DNA of 47,155 nt, from contig JAKOZZ010000187.1 of NCBI GenBank assembly GCA_029779755.1, positions 1 to 47,155 of the forward strand. The letters run 5' to 3'. The stretch comes from Pseudomonadota bacterium. GTDB taxonomy: Bacteria; Pseudomonadota; Gammaproteobacteria; Burkholderiales; Burkholderiaceae_E. Below are positions 8,675 through 17,400 of the stretch, piece after piece; the first letter of the stretch is position 1, and the number at the start of each line of letters is the position of its first letter. The notes under the pieces are model-generated. The model made no database searches, was not told the origin of the DNA, and saw nothing but the letters and a program-made list of their open reading frames with translations. Both the position numbers and the translations under genes were made by a program.

Positions 8675-10342
8675 GTGAGCACGACGCCCACCGCCACCCC
8701 GGACGCAACCCCCGACGCGGCACGGACCGCCGGCCAGGCGCCGCAGCGCTACGACGCGATCATCATCGGCGCCGGCATGTCCGGCATGTATCAGCTGCAC
8801 CGGCTGCGCGCGCTGGGCATGTCGGTGCGCGTGTTCGAGGCCGGCAGCGGCGTCGGCGGCACCTGGTACTGGAACCGCTACCCCGGCGCGCGATTCGATT
8901 CCGAGAGCTGGTCGTACGGGTACTCGTTCTCCGACGAGATCCTGAAGGCGTGGGACTGGACCGAGCACTTCGCGCCGCAGCCCGAGACGCTGCGCTACCT
9001 CGAGTTCGTCGCCGACACGCTCGACCTGCGCCGCGACATCACGTTCGACACCCGCGTGCGGTCGGCCGCCTTCGACGACACCGCCGGCCTGTGGCGCATC
9101 GAGACGACCACCGGCCTCACCGCCGAGGCGCGCTTCCTGATCACGGCCGTCGGCCCCCTGTCGGCCCCGACGATGCCCAAGCTGCCGGGTATCGACACGT
9201 TCAAGGGTGCGTCGTACCACACCGGCCTGTGGCCGCATCACCCGGTCGACTTCGCCGGCAAGCGCGTGGCCGTGATCGGCACCGGCGCCAGCGGCGTGCA
9301 GACCATCCAGGAGGTGGCCAAGGTGGCCGGCCACCTCACGGTGTTCCAGCGCAAGCCGAACTGGTGCGCACCGCTGCACAACGCGAAGATCACGCCCGAC
9401 GAGCAGCGCCGCATCAAGGCGAGCTACGACGAGATCTTTGCGCGCTGCCGCGAGTCGCATGGCTGCTTCATCCACAAGGCCGACCCGCGCAAGGCGATGG
9501 AGGTCTCGCCCGAGGCGCGCGAAGCGTTCTACGAGAAGCTGTATGGCGAACCCGGTTTCGGCATCTGGATCGGCAACTTCCGCGACGTGCTCAGCGACGA
9601 GGCCGCCAACGCCACGCTCACCGACTTCATCGCACGCAAGATCCGCGCGCGGGTGAAGGATCCGCGCATCGCCGACAAGCTGATCCCGAAGGACCACGGC
9701 TTCGGCACGCGGCGCGTGCCGCTCGAGACCAACTACTACGAGGTCTACAACCAGGACAACGTCGAGCTCGTCGACCTGCGCGAGACCCCGATCGAGCGCA
9801 TCACCGAGACCGGCATCCGCACGAGCGACCGCGACTTCGCGTTCGACATCATCATCTACGCCACCGGCTTCGACGCGGTGACCGGCGCGCTCGACCGCAT
9901 CGACGTGCGCGGCACGGGCGGGCTCAGCCTGCGCCAGAAGTGGGCCGAGGGCCCCCGCACCTATCTGGGCCTGATGACCGCGGGCTTCCCGAACCTGCTG
10001 ACCCTGGTGGGCCCGCACAACTCGGCGACGTTCTGCAACATCCCGCGCTGCATCGAGCAGAACGTCGACTGGGTGACGGACCTGCTGCGCACGATGCGCG
10101 ACAAGGGCCTGACGCGGGTCGAGGCGACGCGCGACGCCGAGGACGCCTGGACCGCGCACGTGATCGAACTCGGCCAGAAGATGCTCTTCACCAAGGTCGA
10201 CTCCTGGTTCATGGGCATCAACAGCAACGTCGAAGGCAAGCAGACGCGCACCTTCCTGCTGTATTCGGGCGGCGCGCCGATGTACCGCGAGAAGTGCGAC
10301 GAGGTCGCAGCCCGGGATTACGAAGGGATCGCGCTGGCCTGA
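8675..10342 (+). CDS. Flavin-containing Baeyer-Villiger-type monooxygenase
   Basis: 555-residue FAD/NADPH monooxygenase of the cyclohexanone-monooxygenase type. FAD motif GAGMSG is at residues 32-37, followed by GGTWYWNRYPGAR. The Baeyer-Villiger fingerprint F-x-G-x3-H-x3-W-P is complete at Phe176 to Pro187. The NADPH Rossmann motif GTGASG follows. Expected reaction: insertion of oxygen next to a ketone, giving an ester or lactone. The GTG start follows the Shine-Dalgarno AAGAGGAGA. The divergent TetR gene is the likely regulator. No esterase or alcohol dehydrogenase is adjacent, so the substrate is unknown. Confidence 0.93.
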   Translation: MSTTPTATPDATPDAARTAGQAPQRYDAIIIGAGMSGMYQLHRLRALGMSVRVFEAGSGVGGTWYWNRYPGARFDSESWSYGYSFSDEILKAWDWTEHFAPQPETLRYLEFVADTLDLRRDITFDTRVRSAAFDDTAGLWRIETTTGLTAEARFLITAVGPLSAPTMPKLPGIDTFKGASYHTGLWPHHPVDFAGKRVAVIGTGASGVQTIQEVAKVAGHLTVFQRKPNWCAPLHNAKITPDEQRRIKASYDEIFARCRESHGCFIHKADPRKAMEVSPEAREAFYEKLYGEPGFGIWIGNFRDVLSDEAANATLTDFIARKIRARVKDPRIADKLIPKDHGFGTRRVPLETNYYEVYNQDNVELVDLRETPIERITETGIRTSDRDFAFDIIIYATGFDAVTGALDRIDVRGTGGLSLRQKWAEGPRTYLGLMTAGFPNLLTLVGPHNSATFCNIPRCIEQNVDWVTDLLRTMRDKGLTRVEATRDAEDAWTAHVIELGQKMLFTKVDSWFMGINSNVEGKQTRTFLLYSGGAPMYREKCDEVAARDYEGIALA

Positions 10343-10405
10343 ACGCGCCGCGCGCCGAGGGGTGCCGCGTTGCGCACCGACAGGTGCGGTGCCGCGCGCC
10401 CGCGC

Positions 10406-11464
10406 TCAGGCGCGCAGCGCGTAGAACGCCAGCGCGGGACTGCGGATCTCGAGCGGATCGAACCGGCCGAAGCCCGCCTGCCGGGCCAGGTCGGCCGCAC
10501 GCGTGCGCCCCCAGCAGGCGCCCAGGCCCGGGCCGCCCTGGGCCAGCGACTGCGGCACGCAGTGCAGACAGCTGATGCCGTACAGCATCCGCGCGAACGG
10601 ATTGCCGCGGTTGTCCTCCAGGCGGTCGGCGACCTTCGGCTCGACCATCAGGTAGGTGCCGCCGTCGGCCAGCGACGCGCGGATGCGTGTCAGCGCGCCC
10701 ACCGGGTCGGGCAGGTCGTGGATCACGTCGAAGGTGCTGACGAAGTCCCAGCCGGGCTGCGTCGGCATCGCCTCGACCGGCGCGACGAGGAACTCGACGC
10801 GGTCGGCGACGGCCGCATCCTGCGCATAGCCGCGCGCGATGCCGATCGAGCGGGCGTCGAGATCGAGCCCCACGAACCGCGACGCCGGAAAGGCCCGCGC
10901 CATCGTGATCGGCACGACCCCGGTGCCGCAGCCGACGTCGATCGCGCGTCCGCCCGCCTGCAGCTTCGCGACCACGTCCGGCATCGTCGGCAGCCAGCTC
11001 TGCACGAGGCGGCGTTCGTAGACCGGGCGGTTCATCTGCTCGAGCGCCACCGGCAGCTCGGCGCCGAAGTCGCTGAACGACACGCCGCCGCCGCGCTCGA
11101 AGGCGTCGGCGATGCGCGGCGCGGCCGCCATCAGCGCGGGCAGCCCCTTGAACAGTCCGCCGAGGTAGAACTCCGAGGCGGGATCGGTGAGGAACAGCGC
11201 GTGCTCGTCGGGCAGATTGAAGCGCTCGGCGGCGGCGTCGTGCTCGACATAGCCCGCCCCCACCATCGCGGCCAGCCACTCGTCCACATAGCGCGGATGG
11301 ATGCCGGTGCGCTCGGACAGCTGCGCACCCGACAGGGGCCCCGCACCGGCCATCGCCTTGAACAGACCGGTGCGGTCGCCGACGAAGACCAGCGCCGCGG
11401 CCATCGCGGTGCCCAGGTCGCCGACCAGCCGGGTCATGAACTGCTGCGAGCGTTCCTTGTCCAT
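10406..11464 (-). CDS. Class I SAM-dependent methyltransferase with winged-helix N-terminus
   Basis: 352 residues. The N-terminal part, about residues 1-100, looks like the dimerisation/winged-helix domain of O-methyltransferase-like proteins (GPLSGAQLSERTGIHPRYVDEWLAAM). The Rossmann methyltransferase domain follows, with motif I IDVGCGTGVVP near residue 175 and FDVIHDLPDP as motif IV. A GGAGA Shine-Dalgarno is seven bases before the ATG. Similar proteins act on small molecules; the substrate is not readable. It is convergent with the monooxygenase and directly upstream of the VF530-type gene's end region on the same strand. Confidence 0.85.
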   Translation of the reverse strand: MDKERSQQFMTRLVGDLGTAMAAALVFVGDRTGLFKAMAGAGPLSGAQLSERTGIHPRYVDEWLAAMVGAGYVEHDAAAERFNLPDEHALFLTDPASEFYLGGLFKGLPALMAAAPRIADAFERGGGVSFSDFGAELPVALEQMNRPVYERRLVQSWLPTMPDVVAKLQAGGRAIDVGCGTGVVPITMARAFPASRFVGLDLDARSIGIARGYAQDAAVADRVEFLVAPVEAMPTQPGWDFVSTFDVIHDLPDPVGALTRIRASLADGGTYLMVEPKVADRLEDNRGNPFARMLYGISCLHCVPQSLAQGGPGLGACWGRTRAADLARQAGFGRFDPLEIRSPALAFYALRA

Positions 11465-11495
11465 CGGAGTCTCCGTGTTCGTGCTGCGCGCGGCG

Positions 11496-11900
11496 TCAGG
11501 GGCGGCGCACCGGTCTCAATCCGCTCAGGCCGCTCGACCGCGCGGCTGGTGCCGCTTCCTCGGCGCGCGGCGGTTCGGTCACGCGTTCGGGCCTGCCCTC
11601 GCGTTGGGGCCTGGCCGCGCGTGGCGGCTCGGCGGCGCCCACCATGTCCAGGTACAGCTGCTCGACCTTCTCGCGCGCCCACGGTGTGCGGCGCAGGAAC
11701 TTCAGGCTGGACGACACGCTCGGGTCGTGCGTGAAGCAGCGGATCGGCACGCGCGCGCCGAGCGCGGCCCACCCGTGGTGCGCGACCAGCGCGTTGACGA
11801 TCGCTTCCAGCGTCAGCCCGTGCAGCGGGTTGCGGGGCTGGGCTGGCGAGGGCGAGGGCGAGGGCGAGGGCGCGGCCGGAGGGTCGTCGTGGGGCGTCAT
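11496..11900 (-). CDS. VF530 family (DUF2132) DNA-binding-like protein
   Basis: 134 residues. The core, about residues 22-85, is the VF530/DUF2132 family: [21 protein letters not shown], then [35 protein letters not shown]. The family is small, conserved in proteobacteria, and its structure suggests DNA binding, but its role is unknown. Here both ends are extended by low-complexity sequence: a Pro/Ser run at the N-terminus (encoded by a GAGGGC-type repeat) and an Arg/Ala-rich tail. It is divergent from dbpA with 57 bases between starts. Confidence 0.82.
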   Translation of the reverse strand: MTPHDDPPAAPSPSPSPSPAQPRNPLHGLTLEAIVNALVAHHGWAALGARVPIRCFTHDPSVSSSLKFLRRTPWAREKVEQLYLDMVGAAEPPRAARPQREGRPERVTEPPRAEEAAPAARSSGLSGLRPVRRP

Positions 11901-11957
11901 GCCGCGATCTTACGGCCCGGGGGGCGGGCGGTCGCGCCCGCTCTGTCACAATCCGTC

Positions 11958-13358
11958 ATGAACGCATCCAGCCCACCGCCCGGCGACGACTTCGCCACCC
12001 TGCCCCTGTCCCCCGCGCTGCTGGCCAACCTGCAGCGTCTCGGGTACGTGCGCATGACGCCGATCCAGGCGGCCAGCCTGCCGCTGGCGCTGGCCGGCAC
12101 CGACCTGATCGCGCAGGCCAAGACCGGCAGCGGCAAGACGGCGGCGTTCGCGCTGCCGCTGCTGGCCGGCCTGGACGCAAAGCGCTTCGTCGTGCAGTCG
12201 ATGGTGCTGTGCCCGACGCGCGAACTCGCCGAGCAGGTCACCCAGGAACTCCGGCGGCTCGCGCGCGCCGAGGACAACGTGAAGGTGCTGACGCTGTGCG
12301 GCGGCGCGACCATGCGCCCGCAGGTCGCCAGCCTCGCGCACGGCGCACACGTCGTGGTCGGCACGCCCGGCCGCATCCTCGATCACCTGGTGCGCGAGAC
12401 GCTGTCGCTCGACGCGCTGCGCATCCTGGTGCTCGACGAAGCCGACCGCATGCTCGACATGGGCTTCGCCGAGGAGATCGCCGGCGTCATCGCCCGCTGT
12501 CCGCGCCAGCGCCAGACCCTGCTGTTCTCGGCCACCTATCCGCCAGGGGTGATCAAGCTGGCGCAGCGCTACCTGCGCAACCCGCAGCAGGTGACGATCG
12601 ACGAACGCCACGCCCCCGGCAAGATCCGCCAGCGCTTCTACGAGGTGCGCGAGGACGAGCGGCTGCGCGCGGTGGCCCTGCTGCTCGACCACTACCGGCC
12701 GGAGCGCACGCTGGCGTTCTGCAACACCAAGCAGCGCTGCAGCGAGCTCGCCGCCCTGCTGCAGGCCCAGGGCATCGTCGCGCTCGAACTCCACGGCGAT
12801 CTCGAGCAGCGCGACCGCGACCAGGTGCTGGTGCAGTTCGCCAACCGCAGCTGCAGCGTGCTGGTGGCCACCGACGTCGCCGCGCGCGGCCTCGACATCG
12901 CCGGTCTCGAAGCGGTGATCAACGTCGACGTCACCCCGGATGCCGAGGTGCACACCCACCGCGTGGGCCGCACCGGGCGCGCCGACGAGGCCGGCTGGGC
13001 GTTCAGCCTGGCCAGCCGCAACGAGATGGATCGGGTCGGCCGCATCGACCGCATGCAGGGCAGCGACAGCGCCTGGCATGCGCTGAGCGAGCTGACACCG
13101 TCGCCCGACCCCGAGCCGCTGCGCCCGCCGATGGTCACGCTGCAGATCCTGGGGGGACGCAAGGACAAGATCCGGCCCGGCGACGTGCTGGGCGCGCTGA
13201 CCAAGGACCTGGGCTATCGGGCCGACCAGATCGGCAAGATCAGCGTCGGTGAATTCTCCACCTACGTGGCCGTGGACCGCGGCATCGCGCGCGACGCGGC
13301 GCGCGCGCTGAACGCCGGCAAGGTGAAGGGCCGGACGGTGAAGGTGCGCCGCCTCTGA
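11958..13358 (+). CDS. dbpA: ATP-dependent RNA helicase DbpA
   Basis: 466-residue DEAD-box helicase. Motif I is AKTGSGKT at residues 54-61, motif II DEAD starts at Asp160, SAT follows in LLFSATYP, and motif VI is HRVGRTGR. The C-terminal 75 residues form the DbpA RNA-binding domain (VTLQILGGRKDKIRPGDVLGA, ending GRTVKVRRL), which targets the enzyme to hairpin 92 of 23S rRNA during large-subunit assembly. The length matches E. coli DbpA. The ATG at 11958 gives the family N-terminus. It ends 12 bases from the convergent acetoacetyl-CoA synthetase gene. Confidence 0.95.
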   Translation: MNASSPPPGDDFATLPLSPALLANLQRLGYVRMTPIQAASLPLALAGTDLIAQAKTGSGKTAAFALPLLAGLDAKRFVVQSMVLCPTRELAEQVTQELRRLARAEDNVKVLTLCGGATMRPQVASLAHGAHVVVGTPGRILDHLVRETLSLDALRILVLDEADRMLDMGFAEEIAGVIARCPRQRQTLLFSATYPPGVIKLAQRYLRNPQQVTIDERHAPGKIRQRFYEVREDERLRAVALLLDHYRPERTLAFCNTKQRCSELAALLQAQGIVALELHGDLEQRDRDQVLVQFANRSCSVLVATDVAARGLDIAGLEAVINVDVTPDAEVHTHRVGRTGRADEAGWAFSLASRNEMDRVGRIDRMQGSDSAWHALSELTPSPDPEPLRPPMVTLQILGGRKDKIRPGDVLGALTKDLGYRADQIGKISVGEFSTYVAVDRGIARDAARALNAGKVKGRTVKVRRL

Positions 13359-13370
13359 CGGCGCTGGCGG

Positions 13371-15512
13371 TCAGCCGGCGTCCACGCCGCGCCCGGCCGC
13401 GAACCCCACGAACCAGTCGATCGACCCCGGATTGCCCATCGAGTCGCGATTGGCCGATTTCTCCGGCGGCTGGCCGAGCAGGATCTTCTTGATCGGCACC
13501 TCCATCTTCTTGCCCGAGATGGTGCGCGGCACGTCCGGGATGGCGAACACGTCGTTGGGCACGTGACGAGCCGACAGCTTCGTGCGGATCGCGTCGAGCA
13601 GGGCCTTCTTCAGCGCGTGCGGCACCCCGGTGTCGGCGGCATCGGCCGCGAGCGCGCCGACCCCCGGCCGTGCGTTGGACGCCGCCGCGCGGCCCGCGGC
13701 CTCGCCGGGCAGTGCGGGCCCGAGCGCGCCCGGCGCGGCGCCCGCCTCGCGCAGCACCACGAACAGCGCCATGTAGGACTCGCGTCCGAGGTACTCGAGG
13801 TCGATCACCAGCGCATCGGCCACGGCGTCGAACTCCTCGACGACGCGGTACAGCTCGCTGGTGCCCATGCGGATGCCGTGGCGGTTGATCGTGGAATCGG
13901 AGCGGCCGTAGATGACGCCGGTCACGGACTCGCGACGCGGGATCAGCTTCAGCCAGTCCCCGTGGCGCCACACGTTCGGCGGGCCGGGGAAGGTGTCGAA
14001 GTAGCTCTCGAAGTAGCGCTTGCCGCCCGGGTCGTTCCAGAAGTACAGCGGCATCGACGGGATCGTGCGCGCGCAGACCAGCTCGCCCACCTGCCCGAGC
14101 ACCGGCTTGCCGGCGTCGTCGTACGCGTGCACGGCAACGCCCAGGCCGCGGCACGACATCTCGCCGGCATAGATCGGCAGGATCGGGCTGCCGCCCAGGA
14201 AGGACGTGCCCGGGTCGGTGCCGCCGGAGATCGACGCAAGCATCACGTCGGGATGCACCGCGTCGTAGATCCAGCGATAGCCTTCCTCGGTGAGCGGCGA
14301 GCCGGTGACACCGACCGTGCGCAGCGCCGAGAGGTCGAAGCGGGTGCGCGGCTTCGTGCCGGCCTTCATGTTGAGCGCGATGAACGCCGGGCTGGTGCCG
14401 AAGAAGGTGGCGCGCTCGCGCTCGGCGAAGCGCCACAGGGTGTCGAGATCGGGCCAGCCCGGGTTGCCGTCGAACTGCAGCACGGTGCATCCCACGGACA
14501 GGCTGGACACGAGCCAGTTCCACATGATCCAGTTCGTCGACGAGAACCAGAACACCCGGTCCTCGGGATGCAGGTCCAGCGCGAGCACGCGGTCCTTGAG
14601 GGCCTCGATGGTGACGCCGCCGTGCCCGTGCACGATCGGCTTGGGCATGCCGGTGGTGCCCGACGAGTAGACGATCCACAGCGGATGATCGAACGGCACC
14701 GCCTCGAACGCCGGCGTGGCCGGCTCGGCCAGCGCCTGCGCCCACGACGTGACGGGCACGGTGCGCCCGCCCTCGAAGGTCAGCGGCGGCAGCGTCGCCT
14801 GCGGATCGAGGTAGGGCACCAGCACCACGTGCTCGACGCCGGGCAGCGCACCGACCAGCTCGCGCACGTGGCCGAGGCGTTCGAAGTCCTTGCCCGAGTA
14901 GCGGTAGCCGTCCACCGAGATCAGCACCTTGGGCTCGATCTGGCGGAAGCGGTCTAGCACGCTGACCGGCCCCATGTCGGGCGAGCTGCTCGACCAGATC
15001 GCGCCGATGCTCGCCACCGCCAGCAGCGCCACGATGGTCTGCGGGATGTTGGGCATGTAGGCGACGACGCGATCGCCCTTGCCCACGCCCAGCCGGCGCA
15101 GCGTGGCGGTGAGCGCACCGGTCTGGGCGGCCAGTTCGGCCCAGCCGATCTCCTGGCGCGCCACCAGCTCAGACTGGAAGACGATCGCGGGGCGCGCGGC
15201 CGCGTCGGGGTGCGACGCCTGCGCGAGCAGGTGCTCGGCGTAGTTGAGGGTCGCGCCCGGGAACCACTGCGCGCCCGGCATCTCGCTGTGCGCGAGCACA
15301 GTGGTGTAGGCACTGTGGGACTTCATGCCGCAGAAGTCCCACACCGACGACCAGAAGCCTTCGAGGTCGGTGACCGACCATTGCCACAGCGGCTCGTAGC
15401 CGTCGAAGCGCCGTCCGTGCGTGTCGTCGAGCCAGCGCAGGTAGCGGGTGAGCCGGCAGTGCGCGACGCGTTCGGGGGAAGGGGTCCAGATCGGGGTCGG
15501 TTCAGCGCTCAT
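13371..15512 (-). CDS. aacS: Acetoacetyl-CoA synthetase
   Basis: 713-residue AMP-forming acyl-CoA synthetase of the acetoacetate-CoA ligase type. The N-terminus (WTPSPERVAHCRLTRYLRWL) and GAQWFPGATLNYAEHLL are characteristic of AacS. The adenylation loop SSGTTGMPKPIVHG is near residues 282-295 and the catalytic C-terminal lysine lies in RTISGKKMEVPIKK. It activates acetoacetate for ketone-body or polyhydroxybutyrate metabolism. It is longer than the usual roughly 650 residues because of an Ala/Gly-rich insert near residues 585-630. Its start overlaps the end of the LD-carboxypeptidase gene by 11 bases. Confidence 0.93.
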   Translation of the reverse strand: MSAEPTPIWTPSPERVAHCRLTRYLRWLDDTHGRRFDGYEPLWQWSVTDLEGFWSSVWDFCGMKSHSAYTTVLAHSEMPGAQWFPGATLNYAEHLLAQASHPDAAARPAIVFQSELVARQEIGWAELAAQTGALTATLRRLGVGKGDRVVAYMPNIPQTIVALLAVASIGAIWSSSSPDMGPVSVLDRFRQIEPKVLISVDGYRYSGKDFERLGHVRELVGALPGVEHVVLVPYLDPQATLPPLTFEGGRTVPVTSWAQALAEPATPAFEAVPFDHPLWIVYSSGTTGMPKPIVHGHGGVTIEALKDRVLALDLHPEDRVFWFSSTNWIMWNWLVSSLSVGCTVLQFDGNPGWPDLDTLWRFAERERATFFGTSPAFIALNMKAGTKPRTRFDLSALRTVGVTGSPLTEEGYRWIYDAVHPDVMLASISGGTDPGTSFLGGSPILPIYAGEMSCRGLGVAVHAYDDAGKPVLGQVGELVCARTIPSMPLYFWNDPGGKRYFESYFDTFPGPPNVWRHGDWLKLIPRRESVTGVIYGRSDSTINRHGIRMGTSELYRVVEEFDAVADALVIDLEYLGRESYMALFVVLREAGAAPGALGPALPGEAAGRAAASNARPGVGALAADAADTGVPHALKKALLDAIRTKLSARHVPNDVFAIPDVPRTISGKKMEVPIKKILLGQPPEKSANRDSMGNPGSIDWFVGFAAGRGVDAG

Positions 15513-16449
15513 GGTCGTGATGATCGTGGTCGTGGTCGTGTTCCTGAAGCACCAGATAGCAGGTGCGCCCCTCGGTGGCCAGGGCCACCTGCGCGCCGTG
15601 CGGCAGGGTCAGCTTGGGATGCTCGTGCCCGAACGGCAGGCCGGTGAGCACCGGCGTGCGGGTCTGCGCGCGCAGCCAGCGCACCACGGCGGGCAGGTCG
15701 AAGCCGCGGTCGTTGTCGGCGAGCCGGTAGCGGCTGAACTGGCCGAGCAGGATCGCCTGCTGGCGGTCGAGCACGCCGGCGTGCAGCAGCTGGGTGAGCA
15801 TGCGCTCGATGCGGAACGGATGCTCGTTGACGTCCTCGAGGAACAGGATCCCGCCCTGCACCTTGGGGAACCAGGGCGTGCCGAGCAGCGCATTGACCAT
15901 CGCGAGGTTGCCGCCCCACAGCGTGCCGCGGGCTTCGACCCCGGCCGGCCCGCCGTAGCGGAACCCGACGATCTCGAGCGCGCCGGACATCGCGTCCCGG
16001 AAGGTGCCGAGGGTGACCTCGTCGATGTCCTCGAAGCGCTCCGGGCCGAAGTCGCCCAGCAGCGCGGGGCCGGCCCAGGTGACGGCGCGCGCCTTCGCCA
16101 GCATCGCGAGCTGGAACGCGGTGAAGTCCGACAGGCCCACCCAGCGCTTGCGCGCACGCGCCAGGGCCTTGTAGTCGAGCTGCGGCAGATAGCGGGTGAG
16201 GCCGTAGCCGCCGCGCGTGATCATCACGATCGGCGCGGGCTGGGCCGCCGCGCGCGCGAAGGCCGCCGCACGGTCGGCGTCGCTGCCGGCGAAGCGCTGC
16301 CGCACGCGCAGGGCGGCGGGGTCGAGCGCCGCCACGTATCCGGCCCGCGCGAGGTGGCCGATCGCACGCTGCACGGGCGCGTCGGGTTCGACCGCGCCGG
16401 AGGGCGAGATCAGGTAGATGTCGGCGTCGGGTCGGGTTCGGGCGGTCAT
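15502..16449 (-). CDS. LD-carboxypeptidase (LdcA type) with His/Asp-rich tail
   Basis: 315-residue S66-family serine peptidase, which removes the terminal D-alanine from cytoplasmic muramoyl tetrapeptide during murein recycling. Family landmarks are LISPSGAV at the start, ITRGGYGLTRYLP, the nucleophile Ser in GLSDFTAF, GGNLAMVNALLGTPW, the Glu in LFLEDVNEHPFRIERML and His in GLPFGHEHPKLTLPHG. No signal peptide, as expected. The last 13 residues are an unusual string of alternating His and Asp that looks metal-binding. Start at 16449 is the first in-frame ATG giving the family N-terminus. It is coupled to the downstream acetoacetyl-CoA synthetase gene. Confidence 0.9.
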   Translation of the reverse strand: MTARTRPDADIYLISPSGAVEPDAPVQRAIGHLARAGYVAALDPAALRVRQRFAGSDADRAAAFARAAAQPAPIVMITRGGYGLTRYLPQLDYKALARARKRWVGLSDFTAFQLAMLAKARAVTWAGPALLGDFGPERFEDIDEVTLGTFRDAMSGALEIVGFRYGGPAGVEARGTLWGGNLAMVNALLGTPWFPKVQGGILFLEDVNEHPFRIERMLTQLLHAGVLDRQQAILLGQFSRYRLADNDRGFDLPAVVRWLRAQTRTPVLTGLPFGHEHPKLTLPHGAQVALATEGRTCYLVLQEHDHDHDHHDHER

Positions 16450-16612
16450 CGCCACAGTCTGCCATAGCGATCGCGACCGTCCGCGTCGGAGCGTGGCCGG
16501 GGCCGCGGCGATGCGATACTCGGCACGCACGCGACGCGGCCGCCCGGCCGCGCGCGCACCGTGCGGCTGCGGGTCCGCGCCGCGCATCAACGAGGGCATC
16601 GGGAGGCGGATC

Positions 16613-17296
16613 ATGAGGATCGGAGACAGTCTGTCGGGCAAGCGGGTGCTGATCACCCAGGCCGACGAGTTCATGGGCCCGGTGCTGGCCGACACGTTCC
16701 GCGCGCACGGCGCCGTGGTCATCGCCGACACCCGCGTGCTGGACTCGGGCGCCGCCGGCGAAGCGGCCGTGCGCGACGCCGGCACGGTCGACGTGCTGAT
16801 CGCCAACCTGGGCGTGCCGGCGCCGTCCACCCGCGCGCACCAGATCGGCGACGACGAATGGCGCCACGTGTTCGCGCACGTGGTCGACCCGCTGCCCGGC
16901 CTGGCGCGCGGCGTGCTGCCGCAGATGCTGGCACGGCGCAGCGGCAAATTCGTGGTGATGGGCAGCTCGACCGCGTTCCGCGGCCAGAAGCGCACGGCCA
17001 CCTACAGCTCGGCGCGCAGCGCGCAGGTCGGCTTCGTGCGCGCGGTGGGCACCGAGGTGGCGCCCGACAACGTCCACGTGAACCTGATCGCGCAGAACTT
17101 CATCGAGAACCCGATGTACTACGGGCCCGAGGTGCAGGCGCTGCCGGCCTTCCAGGAACGGCTCAAGCGCGAGGTGCCGGCCGGACGGCTCGGCACGCCG
17201 CAGGAGGACGCACTGTTCGCGGTGTTCCTCGCCAGCAGCGAAGTGAACTTCTTCGCCGGGCAGAGCATCCCGTTCTCGGGCGGCTGGGCGACCTGA
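16613..17296 (+). CDS. SDR-fold protein with halohydrin dehalogenase signatures
   Basis: 227 residues with an SDR fold but altered motifs. Where an SDR has TGxxxGxG it has Thr15-x4-Phe20-x-Gly22 (TQADEFMG). The catalytic set is Ser118-x12-Tyr131-x3-Arg135, with YSSAR instead of YxxxK. These two patterns are the signatures of halohydrin dehalogenases (HheC has TNVKHFGG and YTSAR), in which an anion pocket replaces NAD(P). Such enzymes close vicinal halohydrins to epoxides and open epoxides with halide, azide, cyanide or nitrite. NFIENPMYYG near residues 162-171 also fits the pocket loop. A GGGAGG Shine-Dalgarno precedes the ATG. Alternative: a degenerate SDR. Confidence 0.75.
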   Translation: MRIGDSLSGKRVLITQADEFMGPVLADTFRAHGAVVIADTRVLDSGAAGEAAVRDAGTVDVLIANLGVPAPSTRAHQIGDDEWRHVFAHVVDPLPGLARGVLPQMLARRSGKFVVMGSSTAFRGQKRTATYSSARSAQVGFVRAVGTEVAPDNVHVNLIAQNFIENPMYYGPEVQALPAFQERLKREVPAGRLGTPQEDALFAVFLASSEVNFFAGQSIPFSGGWAT

Positions 17297-17400
17297 GTCG
17301 GGCGGACGGGCGATTTCGCCCCGGAGTGAAACCGAGGCCGCGCGGGCCGTTGCCGGATCGGCGACACTGCGGGGTTTCGATCGGCGCCCAGGAGACCCCC

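Noticed and set aside
11820..11885. GAGGGC-type hexamer run as a regulatory repeat
   Set aside because: It encodes the Pro/Ser run at the N-terminus of the VF530-type protein; simple low-complexity coding is enough to explain it.
16613..17296. Ordinary SDR annotation for this gene
   Set aside because: The YxxxK lysine is Arg and the glycine-rich cofactor motif is missing, while both halohydrin dehalogenase patterns are complete.
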